From positions 850,330 to 914,329 of the forward strand of contig NZ_CAAHFG010000004.1 of assembly GCF_900890425.1 (NCBI RefSeq): a DNA stretch of 64,000 nt, given 5' to 3'. The notes beneath the pieces were generated by a model. The model ran no database searches. It had not been told where the DNA came from and saw only the letters and a program-made list of their open reading frames with translations. The position numbers were made by a program, and so were the translations under genes. This DNA comes from Pontiella desulfatans. GTDB lineage: Bacteria; Verrucomicrobiota; Kiritimatiellia; Kiritimatiellales; Pontiellaceae. How positions within the stretch are numbered: the first letter of the stretch is position 1; each line of letters opens with the position of its first letter. This document shows, piece by piece, positions 43,119 through 54,565 of this stretch.

Positions 43119-43867
43119 TGGCGGAAACCACATACCAGGGCTTGATCGAGGATTTGGAGAACTATCTCCTGTACCAGCGCGACGAGGGCGTTCAGCGGCT
43201 GGAGGTCGACCGTGCCGTGCTGGAGGAGCTGGCCAGGGAGCCGGAGCCGGAAACCCCGGAGGTCGTGGTGGTCGAGGCCGCGCCGATCCCCGACGATTTC
43301 GATTCGCTCGAAGCCATTGCCGCGCATGTTTCCACCTGCACCAACTGCGAATTGTGCCAAACGCGCAACGCCACCGTGCCGGGCGAGGGCAACGGGGACT
43401 CCCCCGCGATCATGTTCATCGGCGAAGGCCCGGGGGCGGACGAGGACGCGCAGGGGCGGCCGTTTGTCGGCAAGGCCGGTCAGCTTCTTGACAAAATGAT
43501 CGAGGCCATGGGCTATGCGCGCGAAGAAATCTACATCGCCAACGTGGTTAAATGCCGCCCGCCGGGCAACCGCAAGCCGGTGCGCGAAGAGATGGACTTG
43601 TGCCTGCCCTATCTACGGCAGCAGATTGGCCTGATTCGGCCGAAGATCATTGTCGGCCTGGGCGGAACGGCCTTGGAAGGGCTGCTGGGCCGGCCCGTGG
43701 CCATCTCCCGCATGCGCGGTGTTTGGCAGGAATATGCCGGCATCAAACTCATGCCGACCTTCCACCCGTCCTACCTTTTGCGCGATCCGACCAAGAAAAA
43801 GGATGCCTGGGCCGATCTGAAGCTCGTGCTGGCCGAGCTGGGCAGGGTGCCGCCGCCGAGGACGTAG
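43118..43867 (+). CDS. Uracil-DNA glycosylase, family 4-like (Fe-S)
   Basis: 249 residues. After a ~65-residue polar N-terminus, a 4Fe-4S-type [10 protein letters not shown] begins the catalytic domain, with [17 protein letters not shown] as motif A and FHPSYLLRD as motif B. Remaining cluster cysteines are in [12 protein letters not shown] and MDLCLPYLR. It removes uracil from DNA. The N-terminal extension resembles that of bacterial proteins once annotated as phage SPO1 DNA-polymerase-related. Confidence 0.92.
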   Translation: MAETTYQGLIEDLENYLLYQRDEGVQRLEVDRAVLEELAREPEPETPEVVVVEAAPIPDDFDSLEAIAAHVSTCTNCELCQTRNATVPGEGNGDSPAIMFIGEGPGADEDAQGRPFVGKAGQLLDKMIEAMGYAREEIYIANVVKCRPPGNRKPVREEMDLCLPYLRQQIGLIRPKIIVGLGGTALEGLLGRPVAISRMRGVWQEYAGIKLMPTFHPSYLLRDPTKKKDAWADLKLVLAELGRVPPPRT

Positions 43868-44003
43868 GGGAGTATGGCTGGGGAGAATCCGTCTTCGGCA
43901 TTCCACGTTTCCGTCTTGAATATTGAACGTTGTCCATCCTTATCATGTCTTGAACATTTTTTGCTGGCAAGGGGGGCGCTTTGGCTTAACATGGCGCGTA
44001 CGT

Positions 44004-44663
44004 ATGGTTGCTGATCTAAATCTGGAGCCGGAAGAGATTCCGGAGGACGGGGAGCTTCTCGAGGAAGTTTCCGAAGAGGAGCTGGAAGATGCCGGCCCTC
44101 CCGACGATGAACTGGTGCTCAAGGCGCAACAGGGCGACGTGCATGCGTTTGACCAGCTCGTCGAGCGCTACCACAGCAAAATCTATGGCCTCACCTACAA
44201 TATGTGCTCCAACCGCGAGGATGCCGAAGATCTGACCCAGGAGGTTTTCGTGAAGGCCTTCGAGGCGTTGCCGCGCTTCCGCGGAAAGTCGTCTTTCTAC
44301 ACCTGGCTCTACCGCATCGCGGTCAATAAGACCATAAACTATAGGAAAAAGCGCAACCGCAAGCGGGCCTTGAGCCTCGATTCGTTCGACCAGGACATCA
44401 AAACCGACGATGTCTACCACGATCTAACCTCCAAGGGATCGCCGTTGCGCAGCATCAGTTTGTCGGAACTTCAAATTAAATTGAACGAAGCCCTGCAAAA
44501 CCTGTCAGAGAAGCACAGAACCGTTGTGGTGTTGCATGATATGCAGGGGGTGCCACACGAAGAAATAGCGAAAATGGTTGGGGCATCGGTTGGAACGGTT
44601 CGATCGAGATTGTTCTACGCCAGAAGACAAATGCAATCTGAACTGTCGGAGTTCATGAAATGA
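44004..44663 (+). CDS. ECF-type RNA polymerase sigma factor
   Basis: About 219 residues. An acidic N-terminal extension (~35 residues, many Glu) is followed by sigma region 2 (DQLVERYHSKIYGLTYNMC, then EDLTQEVFVKAFEALPRF) and region 4 (LSEKHRTVVVLHDMQGVPHEEI, GTVRSRLFYARRQM). No region 3, hence ECF/RpoE-like. No strong ribosome-binding site is visible, so the start is uncertain. It overlaps a gene for a one-helix membrane protein, probably its regulator. Confidence 0.9.
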   Translation: MVADLNLEPEEIPEDGELLEEVSEEELEDAGPPDDELVLKAQQGDVHAFDQLVERYHSKIYGLTYNMCSNREDAEDLTQEVFVKAFEALPRFRGKSSFYTWLYRIAVNKTINYRKKRNRKRALSLDSFDQDIKTDDVYHDLTSKGSPLRSISLSELQIKLNEALQNLSEKHRTVVVLHDMQGVPHEEIAKMVGASVGTVRSRLFYARRQMQSELSEFMK

Positions 44664-45124
44664 TGGGCGATAAAATGAATACTGAAGCAACGGCCGAAAG
44701 CGAGGCCGAGGTGCTCTTGCGGCAACTCATGCACCTTAAAAACTACGAGATCCCCGAAACGGCTCGCATGACCCGCAACAAACAAAACATCATGCGGCAG
44801 GTCCGCCAAACCCAGGCGGGCAAGCGCAGGTCGCTCGGCGAGCTCATGGAAATGAACATGCCCTGGTTCTTTGCCGAGCCCAAATACGGCATTGCGGCGC
44901 TTTTCGTGGCGTTCATTGGCCTGCAGTATGCCGGAATGACCTCCCGCAACTCCTCCCAAAGCACCGGCATATACACCACCGCGAGCAACATGGCTTCCTT
45001 CGAACAAGCCACGACGGTCACCAATAGCGCCTATCCCCGACTCCCGAACAACTATCCGCTTTTCAGATCCCCGGAAGGGGGCGACGGCACCGTGGTACCC
45101 GTCGGGTTCCAGTACCGGGAATAG
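44660..45124 (+). CDS. One-helix membrane protein, putative anti-sigma partner
   Basis: 154 residues. A ~70-residue cytosolic-looking N-terminus, rich in Arg/Lys/Gln and without the ZAS zinc motif, precedes one transmembrane segment (YGIAALFVAFIGLQYAGM). A ~60-residue Ser/Thr/Asn-rich external tail follows. ATGA overlap with the ECF sigma gene is the classic arrangement for a sigma regulator, so an anti-sigma role is inferred; no family is recognised. A terminator follows. Confidence 0.65.
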   Translation: MMGDKMNTEATAESEAEVLLRQLMHLKNYEIPETARMTRNKQNIMRQVRQTQAGKRRSLGELMEMNMPWFFAEPKYGIAALFVAFIGLQYAGMTSRNSSQSTGIYTTASNMASFEQATTVTNSAYPRLPNNYPLFRSPEGGDGTVVPVGFQYRE

Positions 45125-45146
45125 GATTTCATCTCCTCCTCAAACG

Positions 45147-45185
45147 CGAAAGCGGCAACCTCCGGGCTGCCGCTTTCGTCTTTTA
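45147..45185. terminator. Terminator between the sigma operon and the serpin gene
   Basis: An 11-bp perfect stem (CGAAAGCGGCA with TGCCGCTTTCG) with a ten-base loop is followed by TCTTTTA. It lies between convergent genes. A related hairpin appears at 62792. Confidence 0.85.
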
Positions 45186-45198
45186 GCGTTCGGCGACT

Positions 45199-46986
45199 TT
45201 ATGAAGAAGGATCGGCGACGCGGCCGATGAAGAGGATGGTACCCGTGCTGTTTTCGCGGATGAGGAACAGGAACGGGTGGTTGGCAATAAACATGGCCGG
45301 CATGCTCGTGGGGCGGATGCCTACCGCAGTGGCGGCGGCGGCCTCGGTGCCTTCCTCGTTCACCTCAACAAACGCCTTGTGGACGACCCAGTCGATGAAA
45401 AGCCCGCCCTTGCCATTCATGCCCGAAAGGTCGGCTTGGTCTGAAAATGCCAACGGCATGCCCATGGCCGCCAGGTGCCGGCCAAGCTCCAGCGTGGATT
45501 CCTGTTTAAACTTCGGCAGCTGAACCATCACCTCGCGTTTATTGAATTCCAGCGAGGCCAGTGTTTCCGCATTCAGCGCGTTTTCCAGTGCGGGCAGGCC
45601 TCCGGCTTTTTCCGGAAGCAGAATGAGCATGGAAAGGTCGTTCCCTTCATACGGCAGTTCCAGGGCTTGGAAATCCTTGCCCTGCGCCCGATTGAAGTCG
45701 TCGCTCCGCATCATCATGGAAACCATGGCCTCGGTTCCGGGCTTGACGGTGAAGAGGGCTTGGCGCGTCATTTTTGGATCAAACGAGTTTGCCCAATTGC
45801 CCTTGAAATAGATCGCGTTCGCGAGAACGAGCTTGGTCGAAGCGGTCAGCATGTTTTCCTTAATCAGGTTTTTGATGCGATCCATGGTCTTGGCTTCGAC
45901 CCAATTATTGATCCGCAGGCGCGCGGCCTCGGTGTCGCCCTTGAAATCAACGGCCACGATCTCCGAGCCGTAGAATTCCTTCGTCATGCCGAGATAGTCC
46001 GGCAGGAAGGTGTAGTCTTCCTGCGGCCAAAGCGAGTTGGCGACGCTGAGTTGAACGTCGCCCTTTTTCTGGATGCCGTTGAGTTTTTCCCGGAGAAAGG
46101 AAAAGGCGGGGTGGGTGGCGCCCTGGCCGCCGAAATGGAGGGTGTCGTCCATCTGCTGGGCGGTTTCGCCGCGCGCGCCGCCATAGACCATGGCGAGGGC
46201 GGAGGCGACGCCATAGGGCGAGAGGAACAGGTTGCCGTCTTCCTGTGCGGAGAGCTGCTTATAGAGATCGAAGGTGAGCTGGTTGACCGAGCTGGCCGGA
46301 TCGAACGCCGCCTCGCTGGGCTTCGGGTTTTTCCAGACGAGGTCTGAAATCTCGAGGATGGTTTTGCTGCCGCTCTTCTTGTCCCGCAGTTCGAGGTTTT
46401 TGGCCACCCACATGCCGTCCATTTTCTTGATGCTGGTAATCTTCAGCTTGCGTAGCTCCTTGCCCTTGGGGTCGAGCGTTTGCGCTTCAAGCAGCATGCC
46501 CATGTTTTTCTCGATCCAGAGCCGCATGGTGTTTTTCGAACCCGGGATGGGCACATCGACCACATGGCTGGGGCGGTTGAGTTTTTTTTCCTCGTCGATC
46601 AGTTTCGAGTTGGGCCACCACAGCACGGAAAAGCTCAAGTCGGCCCAGGTGAGGCCGGTGCCGAGGATGTCGGAGGTGGGCTTGTTCTTTTTGTTCGAGA
46701 AGTCGTAGGAGGGCACATCGTTGTTCCAGGTGATGGTGAGCGTTTCCTTGTCGATGGTGTATTTCGCGGTGGGCGTTTCCGCGCCCCAGTCCAGCTCCAT
46801 CCCAACCGGCAGGTTGGCCTTGGTGAACCCATTCGCGGTTCGTACCTTGAGCGAGCCGGTCAGTTCCAGCGGATCGGACGGCAGCTTGGTGCGCACCAGC
46901 TCCAGGATGTCATCCGCCGGCAACGGCTCGCAAAATGCACCCATTGAACTGAGGATCGTAATAACGGACAAAAAAAATCTTTTCAC
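45199..46986 (-). CDS. LolA-like domain fused to a serpin
   Basis: 595 residues, ~200 more than a serpin. A signal peptide (MKRFFLSVITILSSMGAFC) is followed by ~190 residues resembling outer-membrane lipoprotein-sorting (LolA-like) proteins: GMLLEAQTLDPKGKELRKL, VAKNLELRDKKSGSKT. The serpin covers ~220-595, with NLFLSPYGVASALAMVYGGARG and LVLANAIYFKGNW. The reactive loop hinge is EEGTEAAAATA, the small-residue pattern of inhibitory serpins. By alignment to alpha-1-antitrypsin, P2-P1-P1' is Pro-Thr-Ser. Probably exported and protects the envelope from a protease; target unknown. Confidence 0.85.
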   Translation of the reverse strand: MKRFFLSVITILSSMGAFCEPLPADDILELVRTKLPSDPLELTGSLKVRTANGFTKANLPVGMELDWGAETPTAKYTIDKETLTITWNNDVPSYDFSNKKNKPTSDILGTGLTWADLSFSVLWWPNSKLIDEEKKLNRPSHVVDVPIPGSKNTMRLWIEKNMGMLLEAQTLDPKGKELRKLKITSIKKMDGMWVAKNLELRDKKSGSKTILEISDLVWKNPKPSEAAFDPASSVNQLTFDLYKQLSAQEDGNLFLSPYGVASALAMVYGGARGETAQQMDDTLHFGGQGATHPAFSFLREKLNGIQKKGDVQLSVANSLWPQEDYTFLPDYLGMTKEFYGSEIVAVDFKGDTEAARLRINNWVEAKTMDRIKNLIKENMLTASTKLVLANAIYFKGNWANSFDPKMTRQALFTVKPGTEAMVSMMMRSDDFNRAQGKDFQALELPYEGNDLSMLILLPEKAGGLPALENALNAETLASLEFNKREVMVQLPKFKQESTLELGRHLAAMGMPLAFSDQADLSGMNGKGGLFIDWVVHKAFVEVNEEGTEAAAATAVGIRPTSMPAMFIANHPFLFLIRENSTGTILFIGRVADPSS

Positions 46987-47047
46987 AGACGACTCCTATA
47001 TTGGGCCACGGAAGAACACGGATTAACACCGATAGGAATCCGTGGCT

Positions 47048-49426
<2,379 letters not shown>

Positions 49427-49521
49427 AGAATCTAATGTGGGTTGGTTGTTGCTGTTTGCCTTGGGGCGGGAATTTCCGGTGGCAAGGCGCCGGGGGGGGG
49501 CGAAGCGGCGGCGGTGTTGCG

Positions 49522-50178
49522 CTACTCTTCTTCCTCTTCGTCTTCCCGGCCTTCGATCATCTTCTGCGTATCCCAGGCGCGTTTGCACTTGCGGATCTGC
49601 TCGTTGTAGTTATCGACCTGCTCCTTGGTGACGCCCTGTCCATGCGCCGCCGCCAGGCTGGCCATCTGCTTGATGGCGCGGTAGGCCTTTTCGTATTGGC
49701 CGGTAATATAATAGGCTTCGGCCAAGGTGCTCCAGACGTGGTGGTCGTCCGGCGCAAGAACCATGGCATCCTGGGCGAGGACGATCGCCTTTTGCCCGTC
49801 TCGGAAGGAGGGGTCTTCGGCCGTAGCGTAGAGCCAGGCCAGGTTGTTCTTGAGCTTGAAGTCTTCTGGGTAATCCTTCACCAGCTCCGAAAGGATTTTC
49901 TCCGCCTTGCCGTATTGCTTGGCGTTGATGTAGACGTGGCCGACGATGTAGCGCGACTCCTGATGCATCGGGTCGATTTCCAGGATGCGCTCGTAGGCGC
50001 TGATGGCCGAATCGAAATCGTCCTCCGCGAAATAGGCGGATGCCACGTTGAGCAGGAACGCAATGCGCTCCTCGTCGGTCTTGCTGTCGAGTTGGAGGCC
50101 CGAGGGCGTATTGGTTTGCTGGGCCAGGGCACCGGTGGAAAGCAGGGCCGCCATTGCGAGGATGAGTGTGCGTTTCAT
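49522..50178 (-). CDS. Exported TPR-repeat protein
   Basis: 218 residues. A signal peptide (MKRTLILAMAALLSTGALA) precedes three or four TPR-like helical pairs (AYFAEDDFDSAISAYERILEID, VYINAKQYGKAEKILSELV, EAYYITGQYEKAYRAIKQM). It ends in a run of glutamates. Probably a periplasmic scaffold; partner unknown. It follows the cdaR-like gene by 12 bases, making it the last member of the c-di-AMP operon. Confidence 0.85.
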   Translation of the reverse strand: MKRTLILAMAALLSTGALAQQTNTPSGLQLDSKTDEERIAFLLNVASAYFAEDDFDSAISAYERILEIDPMHQESRYIVGHVYINAKQYGKAEKILSELVKDYPEDFKLKNNLAWLYATAEDPSFRDGQKAIVLAQDAMVLAPDDHHVWSTLAEAYYITGQYEKAYRAIKQMASLAAAHGQGVTKEQVDNYNEQIRKCKRAWDTQKMIEGREDEEEEE

Positions 50179-50190
50179 GATAAAAATCTC

Positions 50191-51141
50191 CTAATGGGTC
50201 GTGCCGATCTCAATATGGACTACGGCGGGTTCGGTTTTGACGAGTTGCAGGCCGGTGGGAAGGTCGACCTCCACCGGCAGGTCGTAGCCCGCGCTTTCCG
50301 TCAGGTCGTGGCAGGCGACATAGGCAAAAATATCCGAGGCCCGCAGTTTCTCGATCTTCTGCTGCTGGCCTTGCACGATGATTTCCACCGTTAGGGGTTG
50401 TACGCTGATTTGGCGTTTTTCGCCCGGGGCGCACATGGTTCTGACCGGAATCTTTTCGAAGGTTTCCGTGCTGGAGTGGGCTTCGATGAAAAATTCGACG
50501 GAGACCCAGTCGGGCGCGACCCGCATGCGTCCCGCCTGGGGCAGGGCGATCGGTACGCTCTCCTTGAACGAACCCTTGCGATCCTTCAGGTCAACCGGTT
50601 CGGTGTGGATGTTTTCCATTTCATCCAGCACTTGGCGTGCGCCCGCCACGCTGACCGATGCCGGCGTACAGACAATCCGTTCGATCTCAAGTCCCGCCGG
50701 CAACGAGCCCTCGATGGCTGCCTTGACCGGCAACGACCGCTCGCTTTCCTGGTCGAGCCGTACGACGATTTCGGACGGGCTGAAGCTGACCACTTTTGCG
50801 CCGGTCGGGTTCTTGAGGAATTTTTCCGAAAGCTTGATGGTCATCTCCTTGCCGTGCTCGGGGTTGGCCACGGGAACGACCACCTTGAGCTGCTCGTTGT
50901 TCATATAGCGGAAATCCTCGCGCGAGCCACGGAACTCGATGTTCACGCGGTGCACCGATTTTTCCCAGACCGCCCAGCCTTCCGGAACAGCGACATCGAC
51001 CGTGATGTTCGAGACCGGCAGCTCCAGCCCGATGGTTTTCCGGATGCCTTGCCACGCAAAGAAGGCCAGCCCAATGCAAAGCAGGATCAGCCATTTGTCG
51101 CGGTTGACCTGAATCCAGAATCTGGAGAAGCTATTCTTCAT
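50191..51141 (-). CDS. YbbR/CdaR-like regulator of diadenylate cyclase
   Basis: 316 residues. One N-terminal helix (KWLILLCIGLAFFAWQGI) anchors an extracytoplasmic part made of YbbR-type beta repeats, e.g. VDVAVPEGWAVWE and VKAAIEGSLPAGLEIERI. In Firmicutes CdaR binds and regulates CdaA. It overlaps cdaA by 11 bases. Confidence 0.85.
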   Translation of the reverse strand: MKNSFSRFWIQVNRDKWLILLCIGLAFFAWQGIRKTIGLELPVSNITVDVAVPEGWAVWEKSVHRVNIEFRGSREDFRYMNNEQLKVVVPVANPEHGKEMTIKLSEKFLKNPTGAKVVSFSPSEIVVRLDQESERSLPVKAAIEGSLPAGLEIERIVCTPASVSVAGARQVLDEMENIHTEPVDLKDRKGSFKESVPIALPQAGRMRVAPDWVSVEFFIEAHSSTETFEKIPVRTMCAPGEKRQISVQPLTVEIIVQGQQQKIEKLRASDIFAYVACHDLTESAGYDLPVEVDLPTGLQLVKTEPAVVHIEIGTTH

Positions 51142-51997
51142 CCTGCTCCTCGTTGAGGGTCATTAAAACGGTGTCGGAGAGCATGGCTTCGCCGGTTTGT
51201 ATCTTTTCGCGGAAGCGGGCCAGCCCGGTTCGCTCGCGGCGCAGCATCGACGACAAGACCCGGTGGAGCTTTTCCGCATTGAGCCCGCGGCGCAGGCGGC
51301 CGTTGTAGGCAATCGAAACCGCACCGGTCTCCTCCGATACCACGATCACGATGGCGTCGGTCTCTTCGGTAATGCCGATTGCGGCGCGGTGGCGTGTGCC
51401 GAGCATCTTGCTCAGCTCCTCTTTCTGCGAAAGCGGGAAAAGGCACCCGGCGGCGCAAATGCGGTCGCCCGAGATAATCACGCCGCCATCATGCAGCGGG
51501 GTGTGCGGGAAAAAGATCGTGGCCAGCAGCTCCGAGCTGACGGCGCTGTTCATCCGGGTGCCCGTATCCTGTATGGCGCGCGTTCCAATCTCGCGCTCGA
51601 TGGCAATCAGGGCGCCGATCTTGCGTTTCGAGAGCAGCTTCACCGTCTGCAGGATGGGTTCAACCAGGCTTTTCTGCGAGGCCATTCCATTGTTGCGCCA
51701 GGGTTGGCGGCCCAGGCGCGCGAGCACCCGCCGGATCTCGGGCTGGAAAATCACCATGATGGCCAGCGTAATATAGAGCATCAGCTTGGAGAGGATCCAG
51801 TTGAGCACATCGAGGTGGCTGAGGCTGGTGACGGCCGAAAGGATGCCAAACAGCACAATCAGCCCCGAAAGGATGGACGCGCCGCGCGTCCCCTGGAAGA
51901 GCCGGAAAACGAAATAAAGCAAGCCGGCCAGGATGAATATCTCGATCCATCCCAGCGTATTCGGTACTTCAAAGGCTTCTTTCCATTCCTGCATCAC
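51131..51997 (-). CDS. cdaA: Diadenylate cyclase CdaA
   Basis: 288 residues with three N-terminal helices (LGWIEIFILAGLLYFVFRLF and following) and a DAC domain. The active site shows LHDGGVII, where the usual motif is DGA, and GTRHRAA. It makes c-di-AMP from two ATP, a messenger controlling K+ and osmolyte balance. The Ala-to-Gly change is conservative and activity is expected. The start overlaps the folP stop by one base. Confidence 0.92.
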   Translation of the reverse strand: MMQEWKEAFEVPNTLGWIEIFILAGLLYFVFRLFQGTRGASILSGLIVLFGILSAVTSLSHLDVLNWILSKLMLYITLAIMVIFQPEIRRVLARLGRQPWRNNGMASQKSLVEPILQTVKLLSKRKIGALIAIEREIGTRAIQDTGTRMNSAVSSELLATIFFPHTPLHDGGVIISGDRICAAGCLFPLSQKEELSKMLGTRHRAAIGITEETDAIVIVVSEETGAVSIAYNGRLRRGLNAEKLHRVLSSMLRRERTGLARFREKIQTGEAMLSDTVLMTLNEEQDEE

Positions 51998-52866
51998 TAA
52001 TCACCGGCAGAAAGTGTATCCGCGATCCGGCAAACATCGCAAGTTTCGATTACGTCGTGCACCCGCAAAATGTGGGCCCCCCGGGCCGCCGCCCAGGCCG
52101 CAACCCCCAGGCTGCCCGCCATCCGCGCCGCCGGGGTGTCCCGGGCGAGGATCTCGCCGATGAACCGTTTGCGCGAAGCCCCGACCAGGATCGGGCATCC
52201 GCACTCCGCCAGTTGCGGCAGGCCGCGCAGCAGCGCCAGGTTGTGGGCGAAGGTTTTCCCGAAGCCGATGCCCGGGTCGATCACCATGCGGTTGCGGCCG
52301 ATCCCTTCTTGCTCCGCGAAGTCCAGGCGGGCCTTCAGATAGTTGCGGACTTCCCCGACGACATCGCCATAGGTCGGATTGTCCTGCATGGTCTGCGGCG
52401 AACCCTGCTTGTGCATCAGCACCACACCTGCTCCGGATTCCGCCGCAACCCCCGCCATGCCGGCATCGTGTTCGAGCGCGGAAACATCGTTGATGATATC
52501 CGCACCGGCCTCCAGGGCGAGGCGCGCAACAGCTGATTTCATCGTATCGATCGAAATCGGGATGTCGGAATGCTCGCGGATTTTCCCGATGATGGGAACG
52601 GTGCGCTCAATCTCTTCGGAAACCGGAACCGGCTCGGCGCCCGGGCGGGTCGACTCGCCGCCGATGTCGATGAGGTCCGCCCCCTGCGCAACCATTTCCA
52701 GCGCGCGCTCGACCGCCTTGCCCGGATCGGAAAAGACGCCGCCATCGGAAAACGAATCCGGCGTGACATTCAAAATACCCATCACCAGCGTCCGCTCGCC
52801 AAGCACCAGCGTCCGTCCCTTGCACGGCCAGGTATGGATTCTCCTTGGTGTCATGACTAAATTCAT
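51997..52866 (-). CDS. folP: Dihydropteroate synthase
   Basis: 289 residues. VMGILNVTPDSFSDGG is the first DHPS signature and LIDIGGESTRPGAEPV the second; DPGIGFGK and SRKRFIG complete the pterin and sulfonamide sites. It joins p-aminobenzoate to hydroxymethyl-dihydropterin in folate synthesis. Start 52866 overlaps the stop of the upstream phosphodiesterase gene (ATGA). An ATG 24 bases further upstream is in frame but less likely. Confidence 0.94.
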   Translation of the reverse strand: MNLVMTPRRIHTWPCKGRTLVLGERTLVMGILNVTPDSFSDGGVFSDPGKAVERALEMVAQGADLIDIGGESTRPGAEPVPVSEEIERTVPIIGKIREHSDIPISIDTMKSAVARLALEAGADIINDVSALEHDAGMAGVAAESGAGVVLMHKQGSPQTMQDNPTYGDVVGEVRNYLKARLDFAEQEGIGRNRMVIDPGIGFGKTFAHNLALLRGLPQLAECGCPILVGASRKRFIGEILARDTPAARMAGSLGVAAWAAARGAHILRVHDVIETCDVCRIADTLSAGD

Positions 52867-53630
52867 AGCATGACTCGCAACCCATCCCAAGGCACGGTTA
52901 CGGCTTCTCCGAGCCGGGCTTGGAGGGCGTGGTGTTCGGAGTTGTGGGTGAGGTGGGTGATGAAGGATTTTTTTGCGCCGATCCGGGCGAGGCTTTCAAC
53001 GCATTGTTCAATGTTGAAGTGGGTGGGGTGTTCCTTCGGGCGCAGGCCGTCGAGGATCATGGCGTCCATATCGGTCAGCAACGCGTACGTCGTCTGGGGA
53101 ATGCCGTTGCAGTCTGGAATATAGCCGATGCGCCTGCCGTCTCCTTCGATCAGGAAGCCGTAAATGGTGTCCTTGCCGTGCGAGACGGGCAGGGGGGTAA
53201 CGGTTGCCCCGCCCACCGCAACCGCGTCGGTTTGTTCGGTGAACCGGACGCGCGGCACGCTTTCGAAATTATAGCCTTGGTCGACATAGTCGAACTTCTT
53301 GCGCATGAGCCGGATGGTTTCTTCCGAGCCATGGACGGGGATATGGCTTTCCTGCAGGGCGCTGAAGCGGCGGACATCGTCGAAGCCGAAGACATGGTCG
53401 GCGTGCGCGTGGGTCAGGAACACGGCATCGACGCGTTCAACGCCGAAGCTCAAGACCTGGTCGCGGAAGTCGGGCGGGGTGTCGAAGACGAGGTGTTGGC
53501 CTTCGGTCACGACATAGAGGCTGCAGCGCCGCCGTTTGTTTTCCGGTTGGGTGGAGGTGCATACGCCGCACGTGCATCCAATCATGGGAATGCCGTGCGA
53601 GGTTCCGGTTCCTAAAAAAGTAAAATCCAT
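52863..53630 (-). CDS. Metallo-beta-lactamase-fold phosphodiesterase (PhnP-like)
   Basis: 255 residues. The start (MDFTFLGTGTSHGIPMIGC) with CTCGVC, and the metal motif THAHADHVFG, are typical of the PhnP/YycJ-like cyclic phosphodiesterase group. Further ligands are in VSHGKD and the C-terminal FITHLTHNSEHHAL. PhnP opens cyclic ribose phosphates; the substrate here is not determined. First gene of the folP-cdaA operon, ~70 bases after the membrane protein gene. Confidence 0.87.
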   Translation of the reverse strand: MDFTFLGTGTSHGIPMIGCTCGVCTSTQPENKRRRCSLYVVTEGQHLVFDTPPDFRDQVLSFGVERVDAVFLTHAHADHVFGFDDVRRFSALQESHIPVHGSEETIRLMRKKFDYVDQGYNFESVPRVRFTEQTDAVAVGGATVTPLPVSHGKDTIYGFLIEGDGRRIGYIPDCNGIPQTTYALLTDMDAMILDGLRPKEHPTHFNIEQCVESLARIGAKKSFITHLTHNSEHHALQARLGEAVTVPWDGLRVML

Positions 53631-53701
53631 TGTCTACACTCGCTTCGCTTAAGTACGCGAAGTCAGCAAAGCAGATTCTTAGCGTCCTTTGCGAGCTTCT
53701 G

Positions 53702-54466
53702 TTAAATTACAACACAGTGCCTGACGAGTGCTTTTGAGCGGGGGAAGATGATGTCGAACCGGTCGGGCAACTCGGCGCCGTTGTCGAGGTCGGGTTTATA
53801 GGCGACGTTGCGGAGCAACAGATATCGGCTGGAATATTCCTGCAGCAGCCCGGCAAACTCGATCACCGCGCCATCCTCCAGCATTTCCACGATCACCTGT
53901 TTGCTGAGGTATTTCTCCAGCACCGGCTCGTAGGCATTGGGCACGGTTTCGAGCAGCGTGTTGCCGATTTCCCCGGCGCGTTTGTCCGCACCGGCCACCT
54001 TGCCCATGGGCGTGGCCTTTTTCATCGAGCCAATAAGCATGCCGAGCGATTGCGAGATGGCATCGCGCAGGGTGTTGAAGACGTTCCAGAGCCCGCGGCG
54101 GAAACGGCGCGCCAGCGAGGGATTGGCAATGCGCCTGAGTTCCTTCTGCCAACGCTCGTATTCCTTCGTGCCGGCCAGCGGCGGTGGTTGGACGATTTTT
54201 TTGATTCCTTCGATTTCGGGGGCGTAGAGGACATAGCTGGATTTCCGGTGGCCTGACTCGTTTTTTTCGGGGTGGTCGAACTCCAGCTCCATGGCCTGGG
54301 GATAGGCGATGAAGCGCCCCCACAGCCATTTGCCCGATTGCATCAGGATCATCACCGGTTCGCGGTTGAAATATTTCAGGCAACGGTCGCGCCTGCGCCG
54401 CGCCGCGATCGCCGCAATGGTTGCCGCCGCAAACAGCAGCGCCATCGGTAGCCAGAATTCGAGCAT
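53702..54466 (-). CDS. Membrane-anchored protein of unknown function
   Basis: 254 residues. One N-terminal helix (MLEFWLPMALLFAAATIAAIAA) is followed by RRRRDR, so the remainder is probably cytosolic. The middle has a basic helical region (SLARRFRRGLWNVFNTLRDA) and the end is beta-rich. No family recognised. It may lead the minus-strand operon below it. Confidence 0.65.
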   Translation of the reverse strand: MLEFWLPMALLFAAATIAAIAARRRRDRCLKYFNREPVMILMQSGKWLWGRFIAYPQAMELEFDHPEKNESGHRKSSYVLYAPEIEGIKKIVQPPPLAGTKEYERWQKELRRIANPSLARRFRRGLWNVFNTLRDAISQSLGMLIGSMKKATPMGKVAGADKRAGEIGNTLLETVPNAYEPVLEKYLSKQVIVEMLEDGAVIEFAGLLQEYSSRYLLLRNVAYKPDLDNGAELPDRFDIIFPRSKALVRHCVVI

Positions 54467-54521
54467 TCGTTTCCCCTTCAGAAAGACGGGAAAACTACAG
54501 GAAGCTGGTTAGGGATGGCGA

Positions 54522-54560
54522 CAAAAAGAAGGCCCCGTTTGAAGGGAATCAAACGGGGCT
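54522..54560 (-). terminator. Terminator of the 72-aa gene
   Basis: 54533-54543 is exactly complementary to 54550-54560 (11 bp, loop of six). On the minus strand it is followed by CTTCTTTTTG. It lies six bases after the small gene's stop. Confidence 0.85.
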
Positions 54561-54565
54561 GGTGC

